Origin: Acidobacteriota bacterium
Lineage (GTDB): Bacteria > Acidobacteriota > Blastocatellia > Pyrinomonadales > Pyrinomonadaceae
NCBI GenBank assembly: GCA_020199775.1
Contig: JAIVJZ010000001.1
Span: 186,001 to 250,000 of the forward strand
DNA length: 64,000 nucleotides
Direction of reading: 5' to 3'
The notes under the pieces are model-generated. The model was not told the origin of the DNA and did no database searches. It saw only the letters and a list, made by a program, of their open reading frames with translations. Each line of letters begins with the position of its first letter. Positions within the stretch are counted from its first letter, which is position 1. Made by a program: the position numbers and the translations under genes. Below, piece after piece: positions 7,476-16,636 of the stretch.

Positions 7476-7957
7476 CTTCCTTCAAGTATCAGGTCGAGTA
7501 TGAGCAGACCCGCGCCGAGGCAGATGCTGGCATCGGCGACGTTGAAGGTCGGCCAGTGGTACTCGCCCGCGTGGAGGTTGATGAAGTCGACGACGTGGCC
7601 GAGGCGGACGCGATCCGTCAGGTTGCCCGCTATCCCTGCGAGCAGCAGGGCGCACGCGCCGAGGATGCGGTCGTCCGAGCGCGGCGTGCGGAAGAAGTAG
7701 GTGAGGACGGCGACCGCCGCCGCCGAGGCCAGCGCGGCCAGCGCCCAACGCCCCCACCAGCCGCCCTCCTGCAACTGCCCGAAGGCGATGCCGGGGTTCT
7801 CCGCGTAAGCGAAATCGAGAAAGCCGCCGATGATGGTCTTGTCCCCGCCGAGACGCAGCGTGCGCACCGCCCACGCCTTCGACATCTGGTCAACCATGTA
7901 GATGCCGAAGGCCGCGAGCAGATACCAGATGCGCCAACTGAACTCACGCGCCTTCAC
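7439..7957 (-). CDS. lspA: Signal peptidase II (lipoprotein signal peptidase)
   Basis: The 172-residue, four-helix membrane aspartyl protease cleaves prolipoproteins after lipidation by Lgt. Conserved elements include YMVDQMSKAW, AENPGIAFG, and the two catalytic aspartates in GNLTDRVRLGHVVDF and FNVADASI. The GTG at 7957 overlaps the ileS stop as GTGA, so the longer extension is rejected and translational coupling is expected. The last eight residues (QQSTVSSQ) are encoded by heptamer-repeat DNA, not by a conserved LspA tail. Confidence 0.95.
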   Translation of the reverse strand: MKAREFSWRIWYLLAAFGIYMVDQMSKAWAVRTLRLGGDKTIIGGFLDFAYAENPGIAFGQLQEGGWWGRWALAALASAAAVAVLTYFFRTPRSDDRILGACALLLAGIAGNLTDRVRLGHVVDFINLHAGEYHWPTFNVADASICLGAGLLILDLILEGRKQKQQSTVSSQ

Positions 7958-10938
7958 GCCGCGCCTCCTTCCCGCTCGATCTCGGCCAGAGCCTCGACGC
8001 AGCGTTCGCACGCCGTCGGGTAGCGCGCCGATTCACCGACGCGCACGGAATAGCTCCAGCAGCGTTCGCACTTCTCGCCCCCGGCGCGCTCAACCATGAC
8101 AGTAACAGCAATCGGAGATTTGACCGCCCCTGAAGTTGTGTGCACTTCTGAAACAGACACTTGAGACACGATGAAAATGTATCGCAGTTGTTCCTCATAT
8201 TCTTTGAGAAACTTATAGTGTTCGCCGGTGGCTACTAATGAAACACGCGCTTCCAGCGAACTTCCGATAACTTTTTGATTCCGGGCGGCTTCAAGTTTAA
8301 TCAGAACCCCTTCACGCATTTCAAACAATCGCGTCCAACGCTCTTGTAGTTCCTCGTCGCGCTCGCCGGAAACCGTCGGAAACTCAGCGAGATGAACCGA
8401 CGCGGGCGCCGCTTCCGTTCCGCCTGTGCCGCGCGGGATGTTCTCCCAGATTTCGTCGGCGGTGAAGACGAGCACGGGCGCGAGCAGCCGCGCGAGGGCG
8501 TCGGCGATCCGGTGGAGCGCGGTCTGCGCCGAGCGGCGCGCGGCGGAGCGCGGCGCGGCGGTGTAGAGCCTGTCCTTGATGATGTCGAAGTAGCGCGCCG
8601 AGAGCGTCACGGTGCAGAAGTGGTAGAGCGTGTGGTAGACCGTGTGAAACTCGTAAGCCTCGTAAGCGGCGCGCACGCGCTCCGTCACCGTGTCGAGTTC
8701 GGCGAGCGCCCAACGGTCGATCTCCAACAGTTCGCCCGTCTCCACGCCGTCGCGCGCCGGGTCGAAGCCGTCGAGATTGCCGAGGGCGAAGCGTGCGGTG
8801 TTGCGCATCTTGCGGTAGGCGTCCGAGACGCGTTGCAGGATTTCCTCGGAGCAGCGCATGTCCTCGTGATAGTCCGAGGACGCGCACCAGAGTCGGATGA
8901 TCTCCGCGCCCGACCCCTTGATCACGTCGTTCGGCGAGACAGAGTTGCCCGCCGACTTGTGCATCGCTTTGCCCTGCCCGTCAACCACCCAGCCGTGCGT
9001 GAGCACCGTGCGATAGGGCGCGCGGTCGTGCGCGGCGAGGCCGACCATCAATGACGAGTTGAACCAGCCGCGATACTGGTCGCCGCCTTCGAGGTACATG
9101 TCCGCGGGGAAGTGCAACTCCTCGTAATGTTCGAGCACGGCGACGGATGACGAGCCGCTGTCGAACCACACGTCGAGAATGTCCGTCTCCTTCGTGAACG
9201 CGGTCGCGCTGCACTTCGGGCACGCGAATCCTGCGGGCAGCAACTCCTGCGCCTCGCGCGCGTACCACGCGTCGGAAGTTTCGCGCTCGAAGATACCGGC
9301 GACGTGTTTGATGACCGACGCATCGGCGATGGCCTCGTTGCAACCTTTGCAGTAGAACGCCGGGATCGGCACGCCCCACACGCGCTGGCGCGAGACGCAC
9401 CAGTCCGGGCGATTCTTGAGCATGTTGCGCATCCGATCTTCGCCCCACGCCGGAATCCAACGGACGCTCTGCTCAACTTCGCGCAGCGCGCCCGCGCGCA
9501 ATGATTCGGGCGCGTCCGTTTCGTTGTCCGTGTAGTTCGTGATGTCGCGGCCGTCCTCGTCCTGTTCGACGGCGGCTTCGGCCGAGCGCGCGTCGAGCGA
9601 GATGAACCATTGCGGCGTGGCGCGGAAGATGACCGGGTTTTTGCAACGCCAGCAATGCGGGTAGCGGTGGTTATAATTTTCGCTGAACAACAGCGCGCCG
9701 CGCTCGCGCAGGAATTCGACGATCTTCGCGTTGGCCTCGAACACGCGCTCGCCCGCGAAGTGCTCGACCTCGGAGGTGAAACGCCCGGCGTGATCCACGG
9801 GGCAGTAGATGTCCAGCCCGTACTGCTTGCCGATCACGAAATCGTCGTGGCCGTGGCCGGGCGCGGTATGGACGCAGCCCGTCCCGGCTTTGCCCGTAAC
9901 TGATTTATCGCGCGCTTCGCGCACATCGAGTTCCGTTTCGGCGTCGGCCTCGCCGCCGAGCGTGACATGTTCGCCGAGGATGACGAGCGACCTGCGTTCG
10001 AGCCACGCGTGACGACATTCGAGGCGGTCGAGTTTCGCGCCCGGAAAACGCGCGACGATTCGCGGCGCGTCAAGCCCGCACTTCTCCGCGACCGCCCCCG
10101 CCAGTTCGCTCGCGACGACGTAAACCTCTGCGCCGTTCTCAATCACCGCGTACTCGAAGTTCGGGTTGACGGCGATGGCGAGGTTGGCCGGGAGCGTCCA
10201 CGGCGTCGTCGTCCAGATGAGGAAGAAAACTTTCCGCCCGGCGAGCGCGGGGTCGATCTCCGACGGGTCAGAGGCGAGCGGGAATTTCACGTAAACGGAC
10301 GGACTCGTGTGCTCCCTGTATTCGACTTCCGCTTCCGCCAGCGCGGTCTGATCGTAGACGCACCAGTAGACCGGACGCGCGCCCTTGTAGACGTACCCGC
10401 GCTCGACGAAGCGGCCGAAGAGTCGCGCCGTGTCGGCCTCATACTGGTTCGACATCGTGAGATAAGGGTTCTCCCACAGTCCGAGAATGCCGAGCCGCTG
10501 GAAGTCTCGCGTCTGCCGCTTGAGAGCCTCGGTCGCGTGTTCGCGGCAGGCGCGGCGCACGCTCACGGCGGGCATGTTCGCTTTCTTCGCGCCCAGTTTT
10601 TTGTCCACGAAGAGTTCGATGGGCAGCCCGTGGCAGTCGTAGCCGGGGACGTAAGGCGCGTCGTAGCCGAGCATCGTGCGCGACTTGATGACGAAGTCTT
10701 TGACGATCTTGTTGAGCGCGGTGCCGAGGTGGATGTCGGCGTTGGCGTAGGGCGGCCCGTCGTGGAGGATGAATTTCTCGCGCCCGCGCCGCGCCTCGCG
10801 GATCATCCGGTAGAGATTCAGTCCCTCCCATTTCTTGAGGCGGACGGGTTCGGCCTGCGCGAGGTTGGCCTTCTGCGCGAAGCTGGTCTTCGGCAGGTTG
10901 ACGGTCTTCTTGAGCTCAAGGGGTGTTTCGGTTGTCAT
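7954..10938 (-). CDS. ileS: Isoleucyl-tRNA synthetase
   Basis: The protein of about 994 residues charges tRNA-Ile. The HIGH-type signature appears as ANADIHLGTALN near residue 67, the editing domain is present (WTTTPWTLPANLA), and the KMSKS-type loop reads KAMHKSAGNSV. The C-terminal zinc knuckle has CERCW and CERCVEAL, as in bacterial IleRS type 1. ATG at 10938 is preferred; an in-frame TTG at 10950 would add four residues. The HIGH motif second His is replaced by Thr (HLGT), which should be compared with close relatives. It overlaps lspA by 4 nt. Confidence 0.95.
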   Translation of the reverse strand: MTTETPLELKKTVNLPKTSFAQKANLAQAEPVRLKKWEGLNLYRMIREARRGREKFILHDGPPYANADIHLGTALNKIVKDFVIKSRTMLGYDAPYVPGYDCHGLPIELFVDKKLGAKKANMPAVSVRRACREHATEALKRQTRDFQRLGILGLWENPYLTMSNQYEADTARLFGRFVERGYVYKGARPVYWCVYDQTALAEAEVEYREHTSPSVYVKFPLASDPSEIDPALAGRKVFFLIWTTTPWTLPANLAIAVNPNFEYAVIENGAEVYVVASELAGAVAEKCGLDAPRIVARFPGAKLDRLECRHAWLERRSLVILGEHVTLGGEADAETELDVREARDKSVTGKAGTGCVHTAPGHGHDDFVIGKQYGLDIYCPVDHAGRFTSEVEHFAGERVFEANAKIVEFLRERGALLFSENYNHRYPHCWRCKNPVIFRATPQWFISLDARSAEAAVEQDEDGRDITNYTDNETDAPESLRAGALREVEQSVRWIPAWGEDRMRNMLKNRPDWCVSRQRVWGVPIPAFYCKGCNEAIADASVIKHVAGIFERETSDAWYAREAQELLPAGFACPKCSATAFTKETDILDVWFDSGSSSVAVLEHYEELHFPADMYLEGGDQYRGWFNSSLMVGLAAHDRAPYRTVLTHGWVVDGQGKAMHKSAGNSVSPNDVIKGSGAEIIRLWCASSDYHEDMRCSEEILQRVSDAYRKMRNTARFALGNLDGFDPARDGVETGELLEIDRWALAELDTVTERVRAAYEAYEFHTVYHTLYHFCTVTLSARYFDIIKDRLYTAAPRSAARRSAQTALHRIADALARLLAPVLVFTADEIWENIPRGTGGTEAAPASVHLAEFPTVSGERDEELQERWTRLFEMREGVLIKLEAARNQKVIGSSLEARVSLVATGEHYKFLKEYEEQLRYIFIVSQVSVSEVHTTSGAVKSPIAVTVMVERAGGEKCERCWSYSVRVGESARYPTACERCVEALAEIEREGGAA

Positions 10939-10976
10939 AACGATTTTCAATATTTCCGCTGCGAATCTTGCAACAT

Positions 10977-11034
10977 AAAACCGGAAAGTCCCAAGTCCAA
11001 AGTCTGACCTTGAACCTGGGACTTTGGGAATGTG
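10977..11034. repeat. Short heptamer palindrome upstream of ileS
   Basis: Left units are AAAGTCC CAAGTCC AAAGTCT and right units are GGGACTT TGGGAAT GTGGAGT. It lies between the ileS start and the end of the 11058 gene. No T-box features (specifier loop or TGGNACC) are seen here. Confidence 0.7.
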
Positions 11035-11057
11035 GAGTCGGACGCCGAGCGCAAGGG

Positions 11058-11630
11058 TCAGCCGATGAACATCTCATCCTCTCCGTAGGTCTGGTCAATC
11101 TGTTTGGGGGCGGGCGACACCAGCACTTCCAGACCGCGCCGGACGCCCGCCATAATCGCGGCCAACTCGCGCGCCGGTTCGACCAGTTTCGTATGTATAA
11201 ACAGGGTGGTGGCGGTGAACTGCCGCTGCGCCTGATCGATGGTCGTGCTCATCCGTTCGACCTTGTCGCGCGCCGTGACGGCGGTGTAGCCGACGAGTTG
11301 CTTGAGCTCGCGCACCTCTTCCTTGATGAGCGCGCTCGACTCGGAGAAATGGACGGAGGCCGTCGCCAGATGCGTGGACATCAGCGTCACCTGTTCGGCC
11401 ACCTCTTTGCCCTGCGCCGCGATCTCCTTCACCTGCTCGCTCATCGACGCCACGCGATCCAGCAGAGGCTCGGCGCGCCGTTCCAGATTGCCGACCGTCT
11501 GCACCACGCGCCGCACCGCGAACGCCATCATGACGACCGCCACGGCGATGAAGAAGAACATCGCCGCGACGAACACCAAGACCCAGAACGCCGGATCACG
11601 CGTGCTCATTTGCAAAGCCAACAAGGACAT
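11058..11630 (-). CDS. Single-pass membrane protein with coiled-coil tail (DUF948-like)
   Basis: The 190-residue protein has one N-terminal transmembrane helix (FWVLVFVAAMFFFIAVAVVM, about 14-33). A long amphipathic region with heptad-like spacing follows (LERRAEPLLDRVASMSEQVK onwards), then a short tail. This is the layout of DUF948/YtxG-type envelope proteins, often encoded next to YtxH proteins as it is here (17 nt downstream of the YtxH gene). Function is unknown. ATG at 11630 or 11609 could be the start; the 79-residue upstream extension is an arginine-rich shadow and is rejected. Confidence 0.72.
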   Translation of the reverse strand: MSLLALQMSTRDPAFWVLVFVAAMFFFIAVAVVMMAFAVRRVVQTVGNLERRAEPLLDRVASMSEQVKEIAAQGKEVAEQVTLMSTHLATASVHFSESSALIKEEVRELKQLVGYTAVTARDKVERMSTTIDQAQRQFTATTLFIHTKLVEPARELAAIMAGVRRGLEVLVSPAPKQIDQTYGEDEMFIG

Positions 11631-11646
11631 AGGTAGTCGGAACCCG

Positions 11647-12090
11647 TCAGGGTTTTTCCGGTTCGTAGTAAGTCGGAGCTTGGTTGAGAATGTTGGAGCT
11701 TTCGGTGCGGCGTTTCTCTTCGGCGTAGGCGCGCTTGCCCGCGTCGATGGCGGCCGACAAATTCTCGCCGCGCTTGGCGGCGGCCTCACGCGCCGCGCCC
11801 GCCGCCGCGCCCGCCTTGCTCGACGCCGTGGAATAAAGTTCCGTCGCGCGCTCGCGCGAAACTTCATAATACTCGTTGGCCTTGTCGCGCGCGCGATCCA
11901 CGCCCTGCCGCGTCGCGTCGGCGATGTCGCCGCGCAACTCCCGCCCCGACTTCGGCGCGAACAACAAAGCCGCCAGCGCGCCGACCGCGCCGCCGAGCAG
12001 GAAGCAGGTGAGTTGCGTCGAGAGTCCCGACTCTTCTTCTACGCGCCGCTTGCGCCGTCCCGCCTGTACGCCTTGCATTGACATCGCCAT
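11647..12090 (-). CDS. YtxH-like membrane protein
   Basis: The 147-residue protein has one glycine/alanine-rich transmembrane helix followed by the YtxH mark FLLGGAVGALAALLFAPKSG and GRELRGDIADATRQG. An alanine-rich coiled-coil region follows. YtxH proteins are stress-linked in Bacillus, but the molecular role is unknown. GTC-ATG spacing favours the second or third ATG (12084 has AGAGG 8 nt upstream) over 12090. A plausible sigma70 promoter lies at 12157-12185. It pairs with the DUF948-like gene downstream. Confidence 0.78.
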   Translation of the reverse strand: MAMSMQGVQAGRRKRRVEEESGLSTQLTCFLLGGAVGALAALLFAPKSGRELRGDIADATRQGVDRARDKANEYYEVSRERATELYSTASSKAGAAAGAAREAAAKRGENLSAAIDAGKRAYAEEKRRTESSNILNQAPTYYEPEKP

Positions 12091-12156
12091 GACCTCTTTT
12101 CTTCGAGCCGGGGCGCGGGCTGATACCCCTGCGTTTAGTGTCCGAAAAACTCAACG

Positions 12157-12185
12157 ATTATCTTCCCGCGCAAAAACTATAACAA
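12157..12185 (-). promoter_or_regulatory. Candidate sigma70 promoter for the ytxH-like gene
   Basis: On the minus strand, TTGTTA (12185-12180) and GATAAT (12162-12157) are separated by 17 nt. They lie about 67 nt upstream of the start codon. Confidence 0.5.
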
Positions 12186-12307
12186 AGAGGCGCAAAGAGG
12201 CGCAAGAAACGCTTATGTTAAGCGGAGGTTAAGATGAAGATAAATCGCGACGGCGCGGAAGTTCGTCGCGGCGGCGGCGGGGGAAGTGTACACGGTTCTC
12301 CGGGTGG

Positions 12308-12573
<266 letters not shown>

Positions 12574-12585
12574 TTAACCGTTGCC

Positions 12586-12694
12586 GCCTAACGCTACGAT
12601 TCACCCGCGCCGAGCACACAGCATTCTCTCTGATTGTACCGACAAGCATGAGAGCCATGCTGTCGAGGCGTCGGCGGGCAATCGCTTGTTAGAC
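12586..12694. mobile_element. Integron attC-like recombination site (solo)
   Basis: A 109-nt imperfect palindrome is bounded by GCCTAAC (12586-12592, RYYYAAC) and GTTAGAC (12688-12694, GTTRRRY). Inside the R boxes, CGATT and CCCGC pair with AATCG and GCGGG around a one-base bulge. ACAGCAT pairs with ATGCTGT further in. This matches attC architecture: R boxes, spacers of 4 and 3 nt, L boxes with an extrahelical base and a variable centre. No integron integrase is in the window. Confidence 0.7.
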
Positions 12695-12774
12695 CGCCCT
12701 CAGAGCGATGGCGCGAAACGCTCACCGTCTCGTACCGTCGCGCTCAGGCGAATTAACGCCCGAATGACCGGCGT

Positions 12775-14913
12775 CTAGGTCTCTGAGTTATCGCTCTGGT
12801 AGTCGAGCAGTTTGCGGTAGAGGGTTTTGCGGCCGATGCCGAGGGTGCGTGCGGTGCGGGTCTTGTCGCCGCCCGTATAGTCGAGGGTGGCTTCGATGGC
12901 GCGGCGTTCGATCTCTTCGAGGGTGGAGGGGATGTCGAGTTCGAGTTTGATGTGGCGACCTTCCGCAGAGGCGCGCTCGCGCTCGCCGCGGGTGCGCTCG
13001 CGCGCTTCGATGAGGGGGCGGCCGATGGCTTCGGGCAGGTCGTCGAGTTCGATCTGGCGGCCGGAGGCGATGATGACGGCGCGCTCGACGGCGTTCTCCA
13101 GTTCGCGCACGTTGCCCGGCCAGTCGTAGCCGGTGAGCGCGGCGAGGGCGTCCTTTGAGATGCCGGAGATGTAGCGGCCGGTCTTCTGTTTGTAGTGTTC
13201 GAGAAAATGTATGACGAGCGGGTGAACGTCTTCGGCGCGCTCGCGCAAAGCGGGCAGGCGAATGGGGAAGACCGAGAGGCGGTAGAACAGATCGCGCCGG
13301 AACGTGCCCGCTTCGACGGCGCGTTCGAGGTCAACGTTCGATGCGGCGATGACGCGCACGTCCGCTTTGAGAAGGTCGTTGCCGCCGACGCGCGTAAACT
13401 CGCCGTCCTGCAAAACGCGCAGCAGGCGCACCTGCGCCGACAAACTCATCTCGCCGATCTCGTCGAGAAACAGAGTGCCGCCGTCGGCCTCTTCAAACTT
13501 GCCGCGACGGCGCGCGCGCGCGTCGGTGAACGCGCCGCGCTCGTGCCCGAAGAGTTCGCTTTCGAGGAGCGTTTCGGGGATCGCGCCGCAGTTGAGTTTG
13601 ATGTAGGCGCGATCCTTGCTGCGCGAGTTGTAGTGAATGAGGTTGGCGAGCAGTTCTTTGCCCGTGCCGCTTTCGCCCTGAATGAGCACGGAGGTCTGCG
13701 TGTCGGCGACGTTCAGGGCGAGTTCGATGGCGCGCCGGATGGCCGGGGCTTGCCCGATGATGCGGTCTTCGGCGCGGCGTTGGTGCAGGACGGTGCGCAG
13801 GCGCATCACTTCCGCCGAGAGTTGGTCGCGTTCCAGAGCCGTGCCGAGTTGGTCGGCGATGCCTTCCACGAGCGCGGTCTCGTGTTCGTCGAAACTCTCT
13901 CGCGCCGCGCTCCAGACGAGGCCGAGCAGGCCGAAGGTCTGCCCGCCGACGTGGACGGGCGCGACGAGCGCGGCGTGGCCGCCGAGCGTGGCGTTGAAGA
14001 CGAAACGGATGGGCGGCGGCAGCGTCGTGTCGAAGACTTGCAGCGTCTTGCCTTCCTTGAACAGTTCTTGGACGGCCGGGTAATCGGTGATGTCAATCGA
14101 CTGGCCGTGCTCTTTGATGAGGCCGCGCACGCCTTCGGTGGCGGCGTGCGGCGCGGCCTTGAAGGCGGCGAGGCTGACGGCCTTGCCCGTCGGGTTCATC
14201 ACGCCGAGCGCGCAATAGTCCGCGCCGACGAGCGCGAGCGCGCGTTCCAGCACGAGCGACGTGACCTCGTTGAAATCCGAGCGCGCGTTCAGCGTGTTCG
14301 CGATCTCCAGAAGCGCGCGCGTGCGGTGCGACTCGCGCTGCTGATCCGTGTAGAGCCGCGCGTACTGGTAGCCGACGGCGATCTGGCGCGCGATGGATTG
14401 GAGGAAGGAGACTTCTTCGTCGAGCCACTTGCGCGGCGCGCGCACCATGTGCAGGCCGACGAGCCCGAGCACGTCGCCCGCGAGCACGACGGGGACGACG
14501 AGGAGCGAGCGCGTGTTGAGACTCGCGGGCAGGAGACTCACCTTCGGGTCGAGACCGGGCGCGGCGGTGTCGTCTATGCGAATCGGCTGCGCGAGGTTGA
14601 AGCGACCGGCGAGCTGGCGGAAATCGACGGGCACGGACATGCCGAGGCTCGAAGGAAGGTCTTCGCCCGCGCGCCATTCGTGGCTGATGCGCAGTTCGCC
14701 TTCGGAAGCGAGTTGGATCACGTCGCAGCGATCCGCGTCCATCATCTGCCCGAGTTCGCTGACGACGGCCTGCAAGAATTTGTCGAGGTCGATCTTGGTG
14801 TGGATGGACGGGGCGAGGCGATTGATGATCGCCTCGCGCGCCTCGTGCATCTTGATCTTGCGTTCGAGCGAGAGCGATTCGAGGCTCGTGATGGGCGTGG
14901 GCTGCAAAGACAA
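12775..14913 (-). CDS. Sigma54-dependent regulator with two GAF domains (NtrC/FhlA type)
   Basis: The 712-residue protein has GAF domains at about 43-190 and 212-365, a sigma54-activator AAA+ domain at about 385-610 and a Fis-type helix-turn-helix at about 665-705. The AAA+ domain has Walker A GESGTGKE at 413, Walker B LFLDEIG near 480 and an arginine-finger region. The sigma54-contact loop normally reads GAFTGA but here reads GAFTDA (460-465). The GAF domains suggest a small-molecule or redox signal rather than phosphorylation. The TTG at 14913 has AAGGAG 11 nt upstream. It is monocistronic; target genes are unknown. Confidence 0.88.
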   Translation of the reverse strand: MSLQPTPITSLESLSLERKIKMHEAREAIINRLAPSIHTKIDLDKFLQAVVSELGQMMDADRCDVIQLASEGELRISHEWRAGEDLPSSLGMSVPVDFRQLAGRFNLAQPIRIDDTAAPGLDPKVSLLPASLNTRSLLVVPVVLAGDVLGLVGLHMVRAPRKWLDEEVSFLQSIARQIAVGYQYARLYTDQQRESHRTRALLEIANTLNARSDFNEVTSLVLERALALVGADYCALGVMNPTGKAVSLAAFKAAPHAATEGVRGLIKEHGQSIDITDYPAVQELFKEGKTLQVFDTTLPPPIRFVFNATLGGHAALVAPVHVGGQTFGLLGLVWSAARESFDEHETALVEGIADQLGTALERDQLSAEVMRLRTVLHQRRAEDRIIGQAPAIRRAIELALNVADTQTSVLIQGESGTGKELLANLIHYNSRSKDRAYIKLNCGAIPETLLESELFGHERGAFTDARARRRGKFEEADGGTLFLDEIGEMSLSAQVRLLRVLQDGEFTRVGGNDLLKADVRVIAASNVDLERAVEAGTFRRDLFYRLSVFPIRLPALRERAEDVHPLVIHFLEHYKQKTGRYISGISKDALAALTGYDWPGNVRELENAVERAVIIASGRQIELDDLPEAIGRPLIEARERTRGERERASAEGRHIKLELDIPSTLEEIERRAIEATLDYTGGDKTRTARTLGIGRKTLYRKLLDYQSDNSET

Positions 14914-15026
14914 CGGCGCTGCTGCTCCTTACAAACTGACTCGCCGCGCGCGCGCGAAGCGTGTCGGCGATCTAACGACCACGATGCGCGCTCAAGTCAG
15001 AGGAATGTTAAGGGCAGATGATAACA

Positions 15027-15117
15027 AACTAAATGATGAAGTAGGAACGACGAACGCGGGATGAAAAGCAACATGCTTCTCATCCCGCGTTCGTCGTTCT
15101 TGCTTCGGCGTTTAGTT
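15027..15117. repeat. Heptamer-type palindrome (GAACGAC/GAACGCG words)
   Basis: The arms are about 43 nt with about 37 pairs; the inner 20 (GAACGACGAACGCGGGATGA) are perfectly complementary around AAAGCAACATGCTT. It includes the stop codon of the lytic transglycosylase gene and shares words with the elements at 4191, 42879 and 53736. Confidence 0.8.
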
Positions 15118-15741
15118 CTGCGCGATCTCTTGGGTGAGGTGGAAGTAGATGTTCGCGTCGGAGGGGTCGAGCACGGGGTGATTGGTTTTGCCGTAGTTGG
15201 CCGTGATCTTGCGGACGTAGTTTTCGGTCTCTTTGTAAGGCGGGATGCCGTCGTACTTGTCAACGGAACCTTCGCCCGCGTTGTAACCGGCGAGCGCGAG
15301 TTTGACATCGCCGTCGAAACGCTTCAAGAGCCAGCGCAGCAACTTCGTCCCGGCATAGACGTTTTGTTCCACGCCGGTCTTGCCTTCGACGGCGAAGCGC
15401 GCGGCGGTGGCGGGCATCATCTGCATCAAGCCTTGCGCACCGGCGTGTGATTCGGCGTCGATCTTGTAGCGCGATTCTTGATAGGCGACGGCGTGAATCA
15501 GGCGCGGGTCAACGCCATACTCTTTGCCGGCATTAAAGATCAACAGATCAATTTCGGCGTCGCCGGACGTGGGGATGTCCTTGGGGATGAAATTTTCTTT
15601 CGCGCGGATCGTCGCTGCGGCCGACGGCGCGAAGACGCTGGTTCCGATGCTGGTGAAATTAGCGACGAGAAAAAGGGCGAAGAGGGTTAATAGCGATAAT
15701 TTAAAAGAGCGGAAATGAGGGATGTGCCGGGTAATCTGCAT
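15112..15741 (-). CDS. Lytic transglycosylase (SLT domain), small
   Basis: The 209-residue protein has an N-terminal hydrophobic segment (LSLLTLFALFLVANF, about 15-29), likely a signal anchor. A type 1 SLT domain follows with catalytic glutamate in AYQESRYKIDAESHAGAQGL, the motif GLMQMMPATA, and ALAGYNAGEGSVDKY. Such enzymes cleave peptidoglycan glycan strands to 1,6-anhydro products. GGAGAA about 8 nt upstream supports the start. It is a single gene on the minus strand with a long non-coding upstream region. Confidence 0.9.
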   Translation of the reverse strand: MQITRHIPHFRSFKLSLLTLFALFLVANFTSIGTSVFAPSAAATIRAKENFIPKDIPTSGDAEIDLLIFNAGKEYGVDPRLIHAVAYQESRYKIDAESHAGAQGLMQMMPATAARFAVEGKTGVEQNVYAGTKLLRWLLKRFDGDVKLALAGYNAGEGSVDKYDGIPPYKETENYVRKITANYGKTNHPVLDPSDANIYFHLTQEIAQN

Positions 15742-16237
15742 TCAGTCGTTCTCCATGTGAGCTTGGGTCGAATTGTAGTTCGACGCCGTCGGTTGCATCG
15801 TTGATGCGGTGCAAAGGGTTGGGGGCTACGCATGGTGGAAACGATTTGCAAAGAGCGTTAATCGAGACCGCGGATAAGATGGGTAAACCGCCCCGGCGGT
15901 TGCTCCGAGCGCATTAAACTTATGCAAATAAGTCCTTTTGTTGTCTGTATTTAATTCACCCAAGCGCAAGTTACTGAAAGGCCAAAACTTGCCCCTGCAA
16001 TCGTTCATCCTGAGTGATGTTTTTGAGGGTGTTGAAGGGTTTCTGCGTATGGAAAGGGTGCAAAAAATATCACCGGCAAAGAAATTTTTTTAGCCTTGTT
16101 CACCCGCAAAGCGTCGGAGCGAAGGTTCTCGATGGCGAACTTCGCACGCGGTTGCATGCCTCCTGCGCGCTCCGTATAATCGCGTGCAAGTCTAACGTCC
16201 AAACTCGAATTTGTTGGTCAAGCCGACCGGAAGATTT
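15742..16237. other. Intergenic region between divergent genes
   Basis: About 496 nt with no convincing coding sequence. It holds the sigma70-type promoter for the zinc-ribbon gene at 16152-16180. Short frames within it lack start signals and codon bias. The stretch is markedly AT-richer than the surrounding genes. Confidence 0.6.
16152..16180 (+). promoter_or_regulatory. Sigma70-type promoter for the FmdB-like gene
   Basis: TTGCAT (16152-16157), a 17-nt spacer and a perfect TATAAT (16175-16180). The start codon is 58 nt downstream of the -10 box. Confidence 0.7.
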
Positions 16238-16606
16238 ATGCCCATTTACGAATACAGTTGCCAGAAGTGCCGTGCGCGCGTCGAAGTGATGCAGAAGATC
16301 ACCGATAAGCCCTTGAAGCGTTGTAAGAGTTGCGGCGGGAAGTTGGAGAAAGAGTGGTCTTCCACGAGTTTTCAGTTCAAAGGTTCGGGATGGTATGTGA
16401 CGGACTACGCGGGGAAAAAAACCGGCGATGCCGATAAAGAACCCGCCCCGAAGAGCGTGAGCGCGGCGGAGACCAAAACGGACGGCGCGGCCGAAACCAA
16501 AACCGCCTCCGCCGAGACTAAATCCGAACCCGTCGCCGCCGAAGAAACCAAATCCAAGAAAACCTCTCGGCCGGTCGCGACATCCAAGTCCTCGAAAAGC
16601 GATTAG
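16238..16606 (+). CDS. FmdB-family zinc-ribbon protein with charged tail
   Basis: The 122-residue protein opens with the FmdB/CxxC_CxxC regulatory motif: MPIYEYSCQKCRARVEV and then RCKSCGGKLEKEWSSTSFQF, which gives a four-cysteine zinc ribbon in the first 45 residues. The FKGSGWYVTDY segment is also typical. From about residue 68 the sequence becomes a low-complexity Lys/Glu/Thr/Ala tail with repeated ETK units. Small proteins of this family are annotated as putative regulators but the function is unproven. GGAAG lies upstream of ATG 16238, and a sigma70 promoter precedes it. Confidence 0.85.
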   Translation: MPIYEYSCQKCRARVEVMQKITDKPLKRCKSCGGKLEKEWSSTSFQFKGSGWYVTDYAGKKTGDADKEPAPKSVSAAETKTDGAAETKTASAETKSEPVAAEETKSKKTSRPVATSKSSKSD

Positions 16607-16636
16607 TCAGGAAACCCCCACTCCGAGGCCAAGCCA

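Noticed and set aside
10939-11057. T-box riboswitch upstream of ileS
   Set aside because: The leader holds a short heptamer palindrome and none of the T-box consensus or specifier features.
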